DNA of 12,491 bases from Pseudomonadota bacterium (GTDB taxonomy: Bacteria; Pseudomonadota; Gammaproteobacteria; Xanthomonadales; Xanthomonadaceae): contig JAEXBT010000241.1 in NCBI GenBank assembly GCA_023393895.1, positions 1-12,491 on the forward strand. The letters are read 5' to 3'. Positions 1 through 9,030 of this stretch are shown one piece after another. The stretch's first letter is position 1. Each line of letters starts with the position of its first letter. The translations under genes and the position numbers were made by a program. Below the pieces are notes generated by a model, which searched no databases, was not told where the DNA came from, and saw only the letters and a program-made list of their open reading frames with translations.

Positions 1-550
1 CGATTTCAAGATTCACGGCGTCGCCGACGCGCGCCTGCGAGAACGCGGTATGCGCGACCGTATGCGGGATCAGCGCCACCTCGAAGGCATCCGCATCGAC
101 CTCGTTGACGGTCAGGCTGACGCCGTCCACGCAGATCGAGCCCTTCTTCGCCACGTACTTCGCCAGTGCCGCGGGCATCGCGAAGCGCCAGCGCTGCGCG
201 CGCGCATCGGGCTGGATGTCGAGCACGCGACCGACGCCATCCACATGCCCGCTGACCACGTGCCCCCCGAATCTGTCATGCGCCTGCATCGCCCGCTCGA
301 GGTTGAGCGCCGCGCCTTCTCCGAGGGTCCCGAGCGTGGTCAGTCCGAGCGTTTCGTTAGAGGCATCCACGGCAAACGAGGTGTCATCGAACGCGACCAC
401 GGTCAGGCAGACGCCGTTGACCGCGATGCTCTCACCCAGCGCCACCGAGTCGAACGGCAGGCTGCCGGCCTCGATGTGCAGGCGCGCGTCGCCACCACGC
501 GGCTCGATGGCGCGCAGGCGCCCGACACCCTGGACCAGACCGGTGAACAT
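1..550 (-). CDS. ribE: Riboflavin synthase, alpha subunit (3' end cut by window edge)
   Basis: Riboflavin synthase dismutates two 6,7-dimethyl-8-ribityllumazine molecules to riboflavin plus the pyrimidinedione precursor, in the cytosol. The first 183 residues are present. The start [10 protein letters not shown] is the family's usual N-terminus. The two tandem lumazine-binding barrels are visible: the first carries NGVCLT (about 45-50), the second KKGSICVDGVSLTVNE (about 135-150), with GGHVVSGHVDG (95-105) between them. The frame is open to base 1, and roughly 15-30 C-terminal residues lie outside the window, judged by the family length of about 200-213. ATG 550-548 overlaps the ribD stop by one base (TGATG), and GGAGG at 565-561 is a good ribosome-binding site, so translation is probably coupled to ribD. 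The symbol ribC is also used for this enzyme. Confidence 0.97.
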   Translation of the reverse strand, partial: MFTGLVQGVGRLRAIEPRGGDARLHIEAGSLPFDSVALGESIAVNGVCLTVVAFDDTSFAVDASNETLGLTTLGTLGEGAALNLERAMQAHDRFGGHVVSGHVDGVGRVLDIQPDARAQRWRFAMPAALAKYVAKKGSICVDGVSLTVNEVDADAFEVALIPHTVAHTAFSQARVGDAVNLEI

Positions 551-1650
551 CAGTCCGTCGCCTCCGGCTGCAGCAGCAGGCGCAGGTCCGGCCCGATCTG
601 GCGCACGTCGACCATGCGCAGGCGGAGCGCGTCAGCCATACGCTCGATGCCGAGGCCGTCGAACATCGGCCGCGCGGTATCACCCAGCAGTTCCGGCGCG
701 ATGTAGATCAGCAGTTCGTCGACCAGACCGGCCTTGAGGAACGGGCCGGCCAGCGTGGCGCCGGTCTCGACCTGCACCTCGTTGACCTCGCGGCGTGCTA
801 GTTCGGCCAGCACTTCCCGGAGGTCGAGCATGCCGCGCTCGACGGTGACCGGATGCCGCTGCAGCGGGATGTCCCGCGGCGGCTTGGCGTTGGGCGCATG
901 GAAATAGAGCGTCGGGACGTCTCCCTCGCGCACGTTGCCGCGGGCAACGGTGGCGAGGCCGGGATCGAGCACCACCCGCATCGGCGGCACGAACTCGGCA
1001 CCCTCGGGCAGGCGCACGGTCAGGTGCGGGTTGTCGGCGAGCACGGTGCCGGCGCCGGTCAGCAGCGCACCGCACCGCGCGCGCCAGCGGTGGACGTCCT
1101 CGCGCGCCTCCGGGCTGGTGATCCACTGCGATTCGCCGTTGGCGAGCGCCGTGCGTCCGTCCAGGCTGACGCCCAGCTTGACCCGCACCCACGGGCGGCC
1201 GCGTTCGATGCGCGAGAAGAACGCGCGGTTGAGCTTGCGCGCCTGTGTTTCCATCAGGCCCGATTGCACGGCGATGCCAGTGGCCGCAAGTCTTTCGAAA
1301 CCGGCGCCATCCACCTGCGGAAACGGATCGCGCATCGCCGCAACCACGCGCGCCACACCCGCCGCAACCAATGCGTCGGCGCAGGGACCGGTGCGGCCAG
1401 TATGCGCACAAGGTTCGAGGGTGACGTAGGCGGTCGCGCCTCGCGCGGCCTGGCCGGCGGCCTCGAGCGCGATCACCTCGGCGTGCGGGCCGCCAGCGCG
1501 TGCGTGCCAGCCTTCGCCGACGACCTCGCCATCGCGCACCAGCACGCAGCCGACCATCGGGTTGGGTTTGCTGGTCCAGATGCCGCGTTCGGCCAGTTGC
1601 AGGGCGCGCGCCATCATCTGATGGTCGAGCACGTTGAATGTTTCGCTCAT
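550..1650 (-). CDS. ribD: Bifunctional riboflavin biosynthesis protein RibD (deaminase/reductase)
   Basis: 366 residues, the normal length. RibD performs the second and third steps of riboflavin synthesis from GTP: deamination of the diaminopyrimidine, then NADPH-dependent reduction of its ribosyl group. The N-terminal cytidine-deaminase-like domain (about 10-145) has the zinc and catalytic motif HAE at 56-58 and the zinc cysteines in [11 protein letters not shown] (C81, C90). The C-terminal RibD reductase domain (about 153-360) has [23 protein letters not shown] and [15 protein letters not shown]. All key residues are intact. The start ATG 1650-1648 overlaps the nrdR stop in an ATGA and the stop overlaps the ribE start, so it is the third gene of a coupled glyA-nrdR-ribD-ribE unit. 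There is no room for an FMN riboswitch in front of it. Confidence 0.98.
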   Translation of the reverse strand: MSETFNVLDHQMMARALQLAERGIWTSKPNPMVGCVLVRDGEVVGEGWHARAGGPHAEVIALEAAGQAARGATAYVTLEPCAHTGRTGPCADALVAAGVARVVAAMRDPFPQVDGAGFERLAATGIAVQSGLMETQARKLNRAFFSRIERGRPWVRVKLGVSLDGRTALANGESQWITSPEAREDVHRWRARCGALLTGAGTVLADNPHLTVRLPEGAEFVPPMRVVLDPGLATVARGNVREGDVPTLYFHAPNAKPPRDIPLQRHPVTVERGMLDLREVLAELARREVNEVQVETGATLAGPFLKAGLVDELLIYIAPELLGDTARPMFDGLGIERMADALRLRMVDVRQIGPDLRLLLQPEATD

Positions 1651-2165
1651 CGGCGCTTCTTTTCGTTGCGGGCCGGCATGCCGCCGAGCAACGGCAGCTG
1701 TCCTTCGCCCGGAATGTCGCGTTCGAGGCGGTCGAGTTCCTCGCGGAAGTCGGCCACGTCCTCGAACGCACGATAGACCGAGGCGAAACGCACGAACGCC
1801 ACCTGGTCGAGCTTGCGCAGCTGCGCCATCACGAACTCACCGACGCGGCGCGAAGGCAGCTCGCGCTCGGCGGTCATCCGCAGGTCGTGCACCACGCCGC
1901 GCACCGCGGCCTCGATCTGCTCTTCGGACACCGGCCGCTTGTGCAGCGCGCGATCGAAGGACAGCCGCAGCTTGCGCGCGTCGAACGGCTCGCGGCGTCC
2001 ATCGGACTTGATGATCGCCGGGAGCTTGAGTTCGATCGTCTCCAGCGTGGAGAAACGTTCACCGCAGGCTTCGCATTCGCGGCGGCGGCGGATCGTCGCG
2101 CCATCGTCGCTGACGCGCGAGTCGATGACGCGGGTGTCACTGTTCTGGCAGAACGGACAGTGCAA
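1647..2165 (-). CDS. nrdR: Transcriptional repressor NrdR
   Basis: 172 residues. NrdR represses ribonucleotide reductase operons by binding NrdR boxes in an ATP/dATP-dependent way. The N-terminal zinc ribbon has C3, C6, C31 and C34 with a basic stretch between ([12 protein letters not shown]). An ATP-cone domain follows at about residues 49-139 ([45 protein letters not shown]). The start is TTG at 2165-2163: an in-frame stop, that of glyA, lies only one codon upstream, and the zinc ligand C3 is the third residue, so no other start keeps the ribbon. I see no good Shine-Dalgarno sequence in front of it, so initiation may depend on ribosomes ending glyA. The glyA-nrdR-rib order is common in gammaproteobacteria. 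No NrdR box was recognised here, so its targets lie elsewhere. Confidence 0.96.
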   Translation of the reverse strand: MHCPFCQNSDTRVIDSRVSDDGATIRRRRECEACGERFSTLETIELKLPAIIKSDGRREPFDARKLRLSFDRALHKRPVSEEQIEAAVRGVVHDLRMTAERELPSRRVGEFVMAQLRKLDQVAFVRFASVYRAFEDVADFREELDRLERDIPGEGQLPLLGGMPARNEKKRR

Positions 2166-2168
2166 GGT

Positions 2169-3422
2169 TCAGCCGTACACCGGGAATTGTGCGCACTGCT
2201 TCTCGACGTTCTCACGCACGCCGGCGATGACGTTGTCGTCGTTGGGCGCATCCAGCACGTCGCAGATCCAGTTCGCCAGGGCCACGCAATCCGGCTCCCT
2301 GTAGCCGCGGGTGGTCACCGCCGGGGTGCCAAGTCGCAGGCCCGAAGTCACGAAGGGCTTGCGCGGATCGTTCGGCACTGAGTTCTTGTTCACGGTGATG
2401 TGGGCGCGACCGAGTGCTTCCTCCGCGTCCTTGCCGCTGACTTCCTTGCCGATCATGTCGACCAGCATCAGGTGGTTGTCGGTGCCACCGGACACGATCT
2501 TGTAGCCGCGGGCGATGATCACCTCGGCCATCGCCCGCGCGTTCTTCACCACCTGCTCCTGGTAGGCCTTGAACTCGGGGTCCAGCGCCTCCTTGAAGGC
2601 GACCGCCTTGGCCGCGATCACATGCATCAGCGGGCCGCCCTGGATGCCCGGGAAGACGATCGACTGCAGTTTCTTGACCAGGTCCTCGCTCGCGTCCTTG
2701 GAGAGGATGATGCCGCCGCGCGGGCCGCGCAGCGTCTTGTGCGTGGTCGAGGTGACCACGTGCGCATACGGCAGCGGGCTCGGATAGACGCCGGCGGCGA
2801 TCAGTCCAGCCACGTGCGCCATGTCGACGAAGAAGATTGCGTCGACCTTGTCGGCGATGCGGCGCATGCGCGCCCAGTCAACCACGCGCGAGTACGCGCT
2901 GAACCCGCCGACCAGCATCTTCGGGCGATGCTCGAGGGCCAGACGCTCGACCTCGTCGTAGTCGATCAGGCCTTCGTCATTGACGCCGTACTGCACCGCG
3001 TTGAACAGCTTGCCGCTGATGTTGACCTTGGCGCCGTGGGTGAGATGGCCACCATGCGCCAGCGACATGCCGAGGATGGTGTCGCCCGGCTGCAACAGCG
3101 ACAGGTAGACGGCCTGGTTGGCCTGCGAGCCCGAATGCGGCTGCACGTTTGCGTAGTCGCAGTCATACAGCTGCTTGACGCGGTCGATGGCCAGCTGCTC
3201 GGCAATGTCAACGAACTCGCAGCCGCCGTAATAGCGCTTGCCCGGATAGCCCTCGGCGTACTTGTTGGTCAACTGGCTGCCCTGCGCGTACATCACCCGC
3301 GGGCTGCAGTAATTCTCCGAGGCGATCAGCTCGACATGACTCTCCTGACGACGCACCTCGCCGGCGATGGCGCGTGCCAGCTCGGGGTCGTAGCCGGTCA
3401 GGAGTTCGTTGCGCTTGAACAT
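2169..3422 (-). CDS. glyA: Serine hydroxymethyltransferase
   Basis: 417 residues, the same length as the E. coli enzyme. It is PLP-dependent and interconverts serine plus tetrahydrofolate with glycine plus 5,10-methylene-tetrahydrofolate, the main one-carbon source for purine, thymidylate and methionine synthesis. Visible motifs are [13 protein letters not shown] (31-43), [16 protein letters not shown] (52-67), the FVDMAHVAG segment (198-206) and the PLP Schiff-base lysine K229 in [14 protein letters not shown]. The start is ATG 3422-3420 ([14 protein letters not shown]), with GGAG at 3433-3430 seven bases upstream. The frame stays open for another 52 codons upstream, but that stretch has no family homology and crosses the promoter region. 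It is the first gene of the minus-strand operon and is divergent from ettA. Confidence 0.98.
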   Translation of the reverse strand: MFKRNELLTGYDPELARAIAGEVRRQESHVELIASENYCSPRVMYAQGSQLTNKYAEGYPGKRYYGGCEFVDIAEQLAIDRVKQLYDCDYANVQPHSGSQANQAVYLSLLQPGDTILGMSLAHGGHLTHGAKVNISGKLFNAVQYGVNDEGLIDYDEVERLALEHRPKMLVGGFSAYSRVVDWARMRRIADKVDAIFFVDMAHVAGLIAAGVYPSPLPYAHVVTSTTHKTLRGPRGGIILSKDASEDLVKKLQSIVFPGIQGGPLMHVIAAKAVAFKEALDPEFKAYQEQVVKNARAMAEVIIARGYKIVSGGTDNHLMLVDMIGKEVSGKDAEEALGRAHITVNKNSVPNDPRKPFVTSGLRLGTPAVTTRGYREPDCVALANWICDVLDAPNDDNVIAGVRENVEKQCAQFPVYG

Positions 3423-3429
3423 CAGTCCA

Positions 3430-3433
3430 CTCC
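3430..3433 (-). promoter_or_regulatory. Ribosome-binding site of glyA
   Basis: On the minus strand GGAG stands 7 bases before the ATG at 3422. It supports this start over the longer open frame that begins at 3578. Confidence 0.75.
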
Positions 3434-3448
3434 GGGGCGGAAAACGCC

Positions 3449-3454
3449 AGTTTA
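3449..3454 (-). promoter_or_regulatory. Possible -10 box of the glyA operon
   Basis: The minus strand reads TAAACT (4 of 6 bases of TATAAT), which would start transcription near 3442 and give a leader of about 20 bases. No good -35 hexamer is visible 16-18 bases upstream, so this is a weak prediction. An alternative glyA promoter nearer the ettA -10 region cannot be excluded. Confidence 0.3.
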
Positions 3455-3516
3455 TCCGGACCGCGCCTCGCGCGCCCACGACCGGCAATGCCCCGGCCAG
3501 CCGGCCGCCCAGCCGG

Positions 3517-3522
3517 TATAAT
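3517..3522 (+). promoter_or_regulatory. Probable -10 box of ettA (TATAAT)
   Basis: A perfect TATAAT in otherwise very G+C-rich DNA, 67 bases before the ettA ATG. Transcription would begin near 3529 and give a leader of about 60 bases. No TTGACA-like -35 is present at 16-18 bases, so the promoter may rely on an activator or on the strong -10. Confidence 0.6.
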
Positions 3523-3543
3523 CGGCGCCAATCCCCTCTTTCC

Positions 3544-3570
3544 GGGCCGGCTGCTTGCGCACGCCGGCCC
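3544..3570 (+). repeat. GC-rich hairpin in the ettA leader
   Basis: GGGCCGGC (3544-3551) and GCCGGCCC (3563-3570) are perfect 8-base inverted arms around an 11-base loop. Inside the loop TGC (3552-3554) and GCA (3559-3561) can extend the stem across one bulged C. The hairpin lies downstream of the predicted start of transcription and ends 10 bases before the GGAG ribosome-binding site. No U-run follows, so it is not a classical terminator; it looks like a structured leader. Confidence 0.6.
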
Positions 3571-3580
3571 TCGCGCACGC

Positions 3581-3584
3581 GGAG
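3581..3584 (+). promoter_or_regulatory. Ribosome-binding site of ettA
   Basis: GGAG five bases before the ATG at 3590. It supports the start [13 protein letters not shown], which matches the EttA family N-terminus, over the upstream in-frame ATG at 3488. Confidence 0.75.
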
Positions 3585-3589
3585 CCCCC

Positions 3590-5254
<1,665 letters not shown>

Positions 5255-5277
5255 GCGCGCGCACCTTGCAGTTCCAT

Positions 5278-5308
5278 GAGAACGCCCGGCATCGCCGGGC
5301 GTTCCTCA
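5278..5308. terminator. Bidirectional terminator-like hairpin between ettA and pncB
   Basis: AACGCCCGGC (5281-5290), loop ATC, GCCGGGCGTT (5294-5303) make a perfect 10-base stem. TGAG (5277-5280) can pair with CTCA (5305-5308) across one bulged C. The convergent ettA (stop at 5254) and pncB (stop at 5308-5306) both end here. Only short, imperfect T/A tracts flank the stem, as is usual in G+C-rich genomes, so it can plausibly serve both strands. The outer stem overlaps the pncB stop codon. Confidence 0.8.
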
Positions 5309-6475
5309 TTGCGGTGGCAGCCCGAACACCTGACGCAGATAGGCGACAAAGCCCGGATCGTCGCTCATGCCCTTGCCCGGGGTGTCGCTGATCTTCGCCA
5401 CAGGCTGGCCGTTGCAGCGAACCATTTTCAGCACGATCGACAGCGGCTTCGGGCCGACATCATTGGTGAGGTTGGTGCCGATGCCGAAGCCTAGCTTGCA
5501 GCGTCCCGCGAAATGGTCGTGGATGCGCAGCACCGCATCCGCATCCAGCCCGTCACTGAACACCAGGGTCTTGGTCCGCGGGTCTATGCGCTGTGCCTCC
5601 AGGTGCGCGAGCATCGCGTCGCCCCACGCCAGCGGATCGCCGGAATCGTGGCGGATGCCGTCGAACAGCTTGCAGAAGTAGAGGTCGAAGTCGCGCAGGA
5701 AGGCCTGCAGCCCGATCACGTGGGAAAGCGCGATGCCGAGGTCGCCGCGATATTCCTGCGCCCACGCCTCGAATGCGGCCTGCTGCGAGTCCCGCAGGCG
5801 CGGTCCGAGTTGCTGGTGCGCCTGCAGCCACTCGTGCGCCATCGTGCCGTGCGGGGTCATGCCCTGCTGCATCGCGAACAGCACGTTGCTGGTACCGACG
5901 AAGCGTTCGCCCAGGACTTCCCGACAGACCGGCAGGACACGCGCCTGCCAGTCGTGGGAGAAGCGGCGACGGGTCCCGAAATCAGTCACCGTGCAGTGCG
6001 GTGCGCCATCACGGATGCGCACGAGCTTGCTGCGCAGTCGGCGCTCGGCCGACTCCAGCTCGATGCCGGGCTGATGCCGCATCCAGGTCTGGCTGATGAT
6101 CGCGAGAATCGGCACCTCGAACAGGATCGTGTGCAGCCACGGCCCCTCGATGGTGAGATCAAGCTCGCCGCGCACCTGCCTGGAGGGTTGCAACGAAACA
6201 TGCCGTCGCTGCAGACCGAAGAGCTCGAGAAAATCGACGAAGTCGGGCTTGATGTAGCGCAGGCTGCGCAGGTAATCGAGTTCGGCAGGCGTGAGTCGCA
6301 GCGTGCACAGCGCATCGATGCTCGCCCCGATCTCGTCGATATGCCTGGCCAGGTCGACACCGGGTGTACGACAGCGGAAGCGGTAGAACGCACGGGCGCC
6401 GGGATAACGGTGCAGCACGCCCTGCATCATCGTCAGCTTGTAAAGATCGGTGTCCAGAAGTGACGGAATGATCAT
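5306..6475 (-). CDS. pncB: Nicotinate phosphoribosyltransferase
   Basis: 389 residues (E. coli PncB has 400). It joins nicotinate to PRPP with ATP hydrolysis to give nicotinate mononucleotide, the entry step of the Preiss-Handler NAD salvage route. Family features are [14 protein letters not shown] at the N-terminus (5-18), [18 protein letters not shown] (111-128), [23 protein letters not shown] (194-216) with the probable phospho-accepting H209, [11 protein letters not shown], and [10 protein letters not shown]. The start ATG 6475-6473 ([10 protein letters not shown]) fits the family. The frame is open for 78 more codons upstream, but those overlap pyrF and have no homology. No clear Shine-Dalgarno precedes it. 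It is divergent from pyrF and convergent with ettA. Confidence 0.96.
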   Translation of the reverse strand: MIIPSLLDTDLYKLTMMQGVLHRYPGARAFYRFRCRTPGVDLARHIDEIGASIDALCTLRLTPAELDYLRSLRYIKPDFVDFLELFGLQRRHVSLQPSRQVRGELDLTIEGPWLHTILFEVPILAIISQTWMRHQPGIELESAERRLRSKLVRIRDGAPHCTVTDFGTRRRFSHDWQARVLPVCREVLGERFVGTSNVLFAMQQGMTPHGTMAHEWLQAHQQLGPRLRDSQQAAFEAWAQEYRGDLGIALSHVIGLQAFLRDFDLYFCKLFDGIRHDSGDPLAWGDAMLAHLEAQRIDPRTKTLVFSDGLDADAVLRIHDHFAGRCKLGFGIGTNLTNDVGPKPLSIVLKMVRCNGQPVAKISDTPGKGMSDDPGFVAYLRQVFGLPPQ

Positions 6476-6499
6476 GGAGGTCACAGTCCCGGGCCCGCT

Positions 6500-6505
6500 T
6501 ACAAT
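6500..6505 (+). promoter_or_regulatory. Possible -10 box of pyrF
   Basis: TACAAT (5 of 6 bases of TATAAT) lies 28 bases before the pyrF ATG, giving a leader near 22 bases. No convincing -35 is visible. On the opposite strand the same bases read as part of TACATT (see the entry for pncB). Confidence 0.45.
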
Positions 6506-6508
6506 GTA
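6503..6508 (-). promoter_or_regulatory. Possible -10 box of pncB
   Basis: The minus strand reads TACATT (4 of 6 bases of TATAAT) 27 bases before the pncB ATG. It overlaps the pyrF -10 candidate by three bases, so RNA polymerase could probably occupy only one of the two promoters at a time if both are real. Confidence 0.3.
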
Positions 6509-6533
6509 GCCGAGCCGTCCGCTTGAAACTGCC

Positions 6534-7349
6534 ATGAACTTCATCAACAAACTCCGCGAACGCTGGCGCGCTGCGGACACCCTGCTCTGCGTGGGGCTGG
6601 ACCCCGACCCGGCAAGGTTCCCGGATGCGTTCGTCAGCGACCCCGACGCGCTGTTCCATTTCTGCCGCGACATCGTCGATGCGACATCGGAGTTCGCCTG
6701 CGCGTTCAAGCCGCAGATCGCCTACTTCGCCGCCCACAACGATGGCGAGGCGCAGCTGCAGCGGCTGATCGCGCACATCGCTGGCGCCCACCCGGACGTG
6801 CCGGTGATCCTCGACGCGAAGCGCGGCGACATCGGCAGCACCGCGGAACAGTACGCGGTGGAAGCATTCGACCGTTTCGGCGCCGATGCGGTCACGCTGA
6901 ACCCCTACATGGGTTTCGACTCCGCCCAGCCTTTCCTGCAACGCAATGACCGCGGCTGCATCTTCCTCTGCCACACCAGCAACCCCGGCTCTCGCGACTT
7001 CCAGGAGCTGATGGTCGATGGCGAGCCGCTGTACATGCGCGTGGCCGCGACCATCGCCCGCAGCTGGAACACCGACGGCAATTGCGCGCTGGTGGTGGGC
7101 GCGACTTTTCCGGAGGAGCTGAAGGTGATCCGCGGCATCGTCGGCGACATGCCACTGCTGATCCCCGGCATCGGCGCGCAGGGCGGCGACATCGAGGCGG
7201 TGGTGCGCAATGGCCGCGACAGCAACGGCGCCGGGCTGATGATCAATTCCTCGCGCGCGATCCTGTACGCGTATTCGGGTGAGGGATTCGCCGAGGCCGC
7301 GGCCGACGTTGCGCGCGAAACGCGCGATGCGATCAATCGCTGGCGCTGA
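6534..7349 (+). CDS. pyrF: Orotidine 5'-phosphate decarboxylase, type 2 subfamily
   Basis: 271 residues. It decarboxylates OMP to UMP, the last step of de novo pyrimidine synthesis. The sequence fits the longer type 2 subfamily (mycobacterial and myxobacterial kind), not the roughly 230-245 residue type 1 enzyme of enteric bacteria. Supporting blocks are [10 protein letters not shown] (17-26), the substrate-binding lysine in FKPQIAYF (K59), the catalytic DAKRGD (94-99; D94, K96, D99), [36 protein letters not shown] and the phosphate-loop end [12 protein letters not shown]. All catalytic residues are present. The start ATG 6534 gives the expected N-terminus, although no strong Shine-Dalgarno is seen. 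It is divergent from pncB, and its stop is only 3 bases from the stop of the oncoming DUF3667 gene. Confidence 0.96.
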   Translation: MNFINKLRERWRAADTLLCVGLDPDPARFPDAFVSDPDALFHFCRDIVDATSEFACAFKPQIAYFAAHNDGEAQLQRLIAHIAGAHPDVPVILDAKRGDIGSTAEQYAVEAFDRFGADAVTLNPYMGFDSAQPFLQRNDRGCIFLCHTSNPGSRDFQELMVDGEPLYMRVAATIARSWNTDGNCALVVGATFPEELKVIRGIVGDMPLLIPGIGAQGGDIEAVVRNGRDSNGAGLMINSSRAILYAYSGEGFAEAAADVARETRDAINRWR

Positions 7350-7352
7350 GTT

Positions 7353-8171
7353 CTACGAGCCGTACGTGGCCTGCAACGCAAGCACCGCCACCCCGACGAT
7401 CATCACCGCGTTACTGAACAGCTGGAACAGGCCGAGACCGAACAGGGCACGGAGAATCGCCTTCCATTTCGGATATGCAGTGAAGTACTGCATCAAGGTG
7501 AATACGTTGAATGCGACTGCCAGGAGCAGCGCGATCGGATGGGCATCCGCCCAGTAACGCTGGACTGGCACGGCCAACGACCAGATCAAGAATGTCTGCA
7601 CGGTGAGATACGTCGTGATCACCAGCCACTCCGGGTAATTGATCTCGCGGAACCGCCGGAAGGCCAGTTTGAATGCGAGTGCCTCCGCGGGAAGCAACAA
7701 GAGCGTCAGTAACGTCAGGTGGCTGTTCATCCACCCTTTCACTGCCTCGAATCCATCCGCCAGATGCTTAGCACGCACGTCAATGGCAGGATCCCGGGCT
7801 GTCGCCATGCCTTCGGAAAGTCCTTCGGTGAACGAGGAGCCGACGACATCCCCACCCAGAAGATACTGGCCCAGCAACAGCAGGAAAGCTGCCGACATCA
7901 CCAGCATCGGAAGCGGTTTGACGTGCCCGGCGCGGTCGCCGTGAATGTAGCCGCGGATGAAATGGCCCGGGCGCATGAACAGGTGCCGGGCCGTGAACAG
8001 GGCACCCCTGTCCATCTGCATCACGCTGTGCTCGAATTCATGACGAAGGTACTGCCAGTCGATCCGCCGGGTCGGCGTCGGCTGTCCGCAGGCCGGGCAG
8101 AACCTCTGCTCAGCACCATCGATCACACGTGCGCAGTTGGCGCAGGTTCCCCCGTCTGATACCCCGGACAC
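7353..8171 (-). CDS. DUF3667 family membrane protein with N-terminal zinc ribbon
   Basis: 272 residues from GTG 8171-8169. I chose this start because GGAGGA at 8186-8181 stands 9 bases upstream and the gene then follows the glycosyltransferase stop after one base; an in-frame TTG at 8201 would add ten residues. The N-terminus is a four-cysteine ribbon (C10, C13, C25, C28; CANC and CPACGQ). Next comes the DUF3667 signature: DWQYLRHEFEHSVMQMDRG, FTARHLFMRPGHFIRGYIHG and KPLPML, leading into the first membrane segment (about 87-106). Further hydrophobic segments lie near 150-170, 183-203, 212-232 and 240-266, so about five helices. The family's function is unknown. It is the last gene of the minus-strand group after two glycosyltransferases, which hints at membrane or envelope work. 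Its base composition is lower in G+C than its neighbours. Confidence 0.85.
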   Translation of the reverse strand: MSGVSDGGTCANCARVIDGAEQRFCPACGQPTPTRRIDWQYLRHEFEHSVMQMDRGALFTARHLFMRPGHFIRGYIHGDRAGHVKPLPMLVMSAAFLLLLGQYLLGGDVVGSSFTEGLSEGMATARDPAIDVRAKHLADGFEAVKGWMNSHLTLLTLLLLPAEALAFKLAFRRFREINYPEWLVITTYLTVQTFLIWSLAVPVQRYWADAHPIALLLAVAFNVFTLMQYFTAYPKWKAILRALFGLGLFQLFSNAVMIVGVAVLALQATYGS

Positions 8172-8172
8172 G

Positions 8173-9030
8173 TCAGCCAGTCCTCCCCAGGATGTTGCCA
8201 ATCAGCCTGCCCGCCACCACGGATGCGAAGCGCACCCAGATCATCGCGAACACTGTCGCGCGCGCGACCACGCCATGCCGCGTCGCGTCGAACTTGCGAA
8301 AGTAGCGCCAGAAGCCACGGTGCTTGTGCCATTCGACAAACAACGGGCGCGAACGCGACGACACCCCGCGTACGTGCAGCACTTCGATGTCGTTGGCGAT
8401 GGCAACCTGCCCCCCCGCTTCGCGAACGCGGCGGCACAGGTCAAGATCCTCGGCATGCAGGCGATAGCCTTCGTCGAATCCGCCGATTCGTTCGAAAAGC
8501 GTCCGCGGCAGGAGCATCAGCGCGCCTGAAACCGCATCGACCGGTTGCACGGAGCATGCCGGATCGCGCGCCACGGCAAGGTCGCGCGCGCGCGAGGAAC
8601 GCAGCATCGCTGCAAAATCCGGGTCACTCCGCCGTGCAGCCGGGTCGTGGCGGCCGTCCTCGCCACGCAGTTCGCTGCCCAGCAAGGCTTCTCCGGGCAT
8701 CGCCACTGCGATGTCACGCAACCGCGAAAGCGTGTCGGCTTCCACCATCAGGTCCGGATTGACGAAGGCGAGCCAAAGCGCACTGCTGGCAGCCGCGCCC
8801 TGATTGCAGGCCACCGCAAACCCCGGGTTGTCCGGATTGGCGATGAAGCGCAGCCGCGGATCCCCGAGCGCCTGGCGCTGGACGACTTCCATCGTGCCGT
8901 CATCGGAGGCGTTGTCGACGATCCGAATCTCCGCCACCCCCGTACTGCCGCGCAGTCGCTGCAGACAGGCACCTATCGTCTCGGCACTGCGATGGGTGAC
9001 CACAATCGCGGCAACGTCCTGCACGTTCAC
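8173..9030 (-). CDS. Glycosyltransferase family 2 protein (rhamnosyltransferase-like)
   Basis: 285 residues, GT-A fold. It would transfer a sugar from a nucleotide donor, probably at the inner face of the cytoplasmic membrane; donor and acceptor are unknown. Motifs are the nucleotide-binding VDNASDDGT (38-46), NPDNPGFAVACNQG (65-78), the DxD-equivalent VNPDL (90-94), SGALMLLPR (168-176) and GGFDEGYRLHAEDLDLCRR (183-201) with the catalytic ED (194-195). This is the arrangement of the WbbL/rhamnosyltransferase-like branch. The C-terminal tail has a hydrophobic stretch (about 255-275) that may attach to the membrane. The start GTG 9030-9028 overlaps the upstream gene's stop in GTGA; a second GTG two codons on is an alternative. 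The operon position suggests O-antigen, exopolysaccharide or protein glycosylation. Confidence 0.9.
   Translation of the reverse strand: MNVQDVAAIVVTHRSAETIGACLQRLRGSTGVAEIRIVDNASDDGTMEVVQRQALGDPRLRFIANPDNPGFAVACNQGAAASSALWLAFVNPDLMVEADTLSRLRDIAVAMPGEALLGSELRGEDGRHDPAARRSDPDFAAMLRSSRARDLAVARDPACSVQPVDAVSGALMLLPRTLFERIGGFDEGYRLHAEDLDLCRRVREAGGQVAIANDIEVLHVRGVSSRSRPLFVEWHKHRGFWRYFRKFDATRHGVVARATVFAMIWVRFASVVAGRLIGNILGRTG
8181..8186 (-). promoter_or_regulatory. Ribosome-binding site deciding the DUF3667 start
   Basis: The minus strand reads GGAGGA, nine bases before GTG 8171-8169 and inside the 3' end of the glycosyltransferase gene. It favours the GTG over the in-frame TTG at 8201, which lies upstream of this site and so could not use it. 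Confidence 0.75.

Noticed and set aside
1640..1660. FMN riboswitch ahead of ribD
   Set aside because: nrdR and ribD overlap by four bases, leaving no space, and no RFN-like conserved blocks are visible in the glyA leader either.
853..1776. 307-residue plus-strand frame opposite ribD and nrdR
   Set aside because: Antisense to two intact conserved genes, with no domain seen.
2400..3521. 373-residue open frame on the plus strand opposite glyA
   Set aside because: Mirrored-codon composition and no recognisable domain; glyA on the other strand is certain.
3423..3578. 52-codon N-terminal extension of glyA
   Set aside because: It is not found in GlyA, spans the promoter region, and the ATG at 3422 has a good ribosome-binding site and the family N-terminus.
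3488..3589. 34-codon N-terminal extension of ettA
   Set aside because: It would begin upstream of the TATAAT box, and the EttA N-terminus starts at the ATG 3590 behind GGAG.
6476..6709. 78-codon N-terminal extension of pncB
   Set aside because: It overlaps pyrF antisense and has no homology; [10 protein letters not shown] fits the PncB start.
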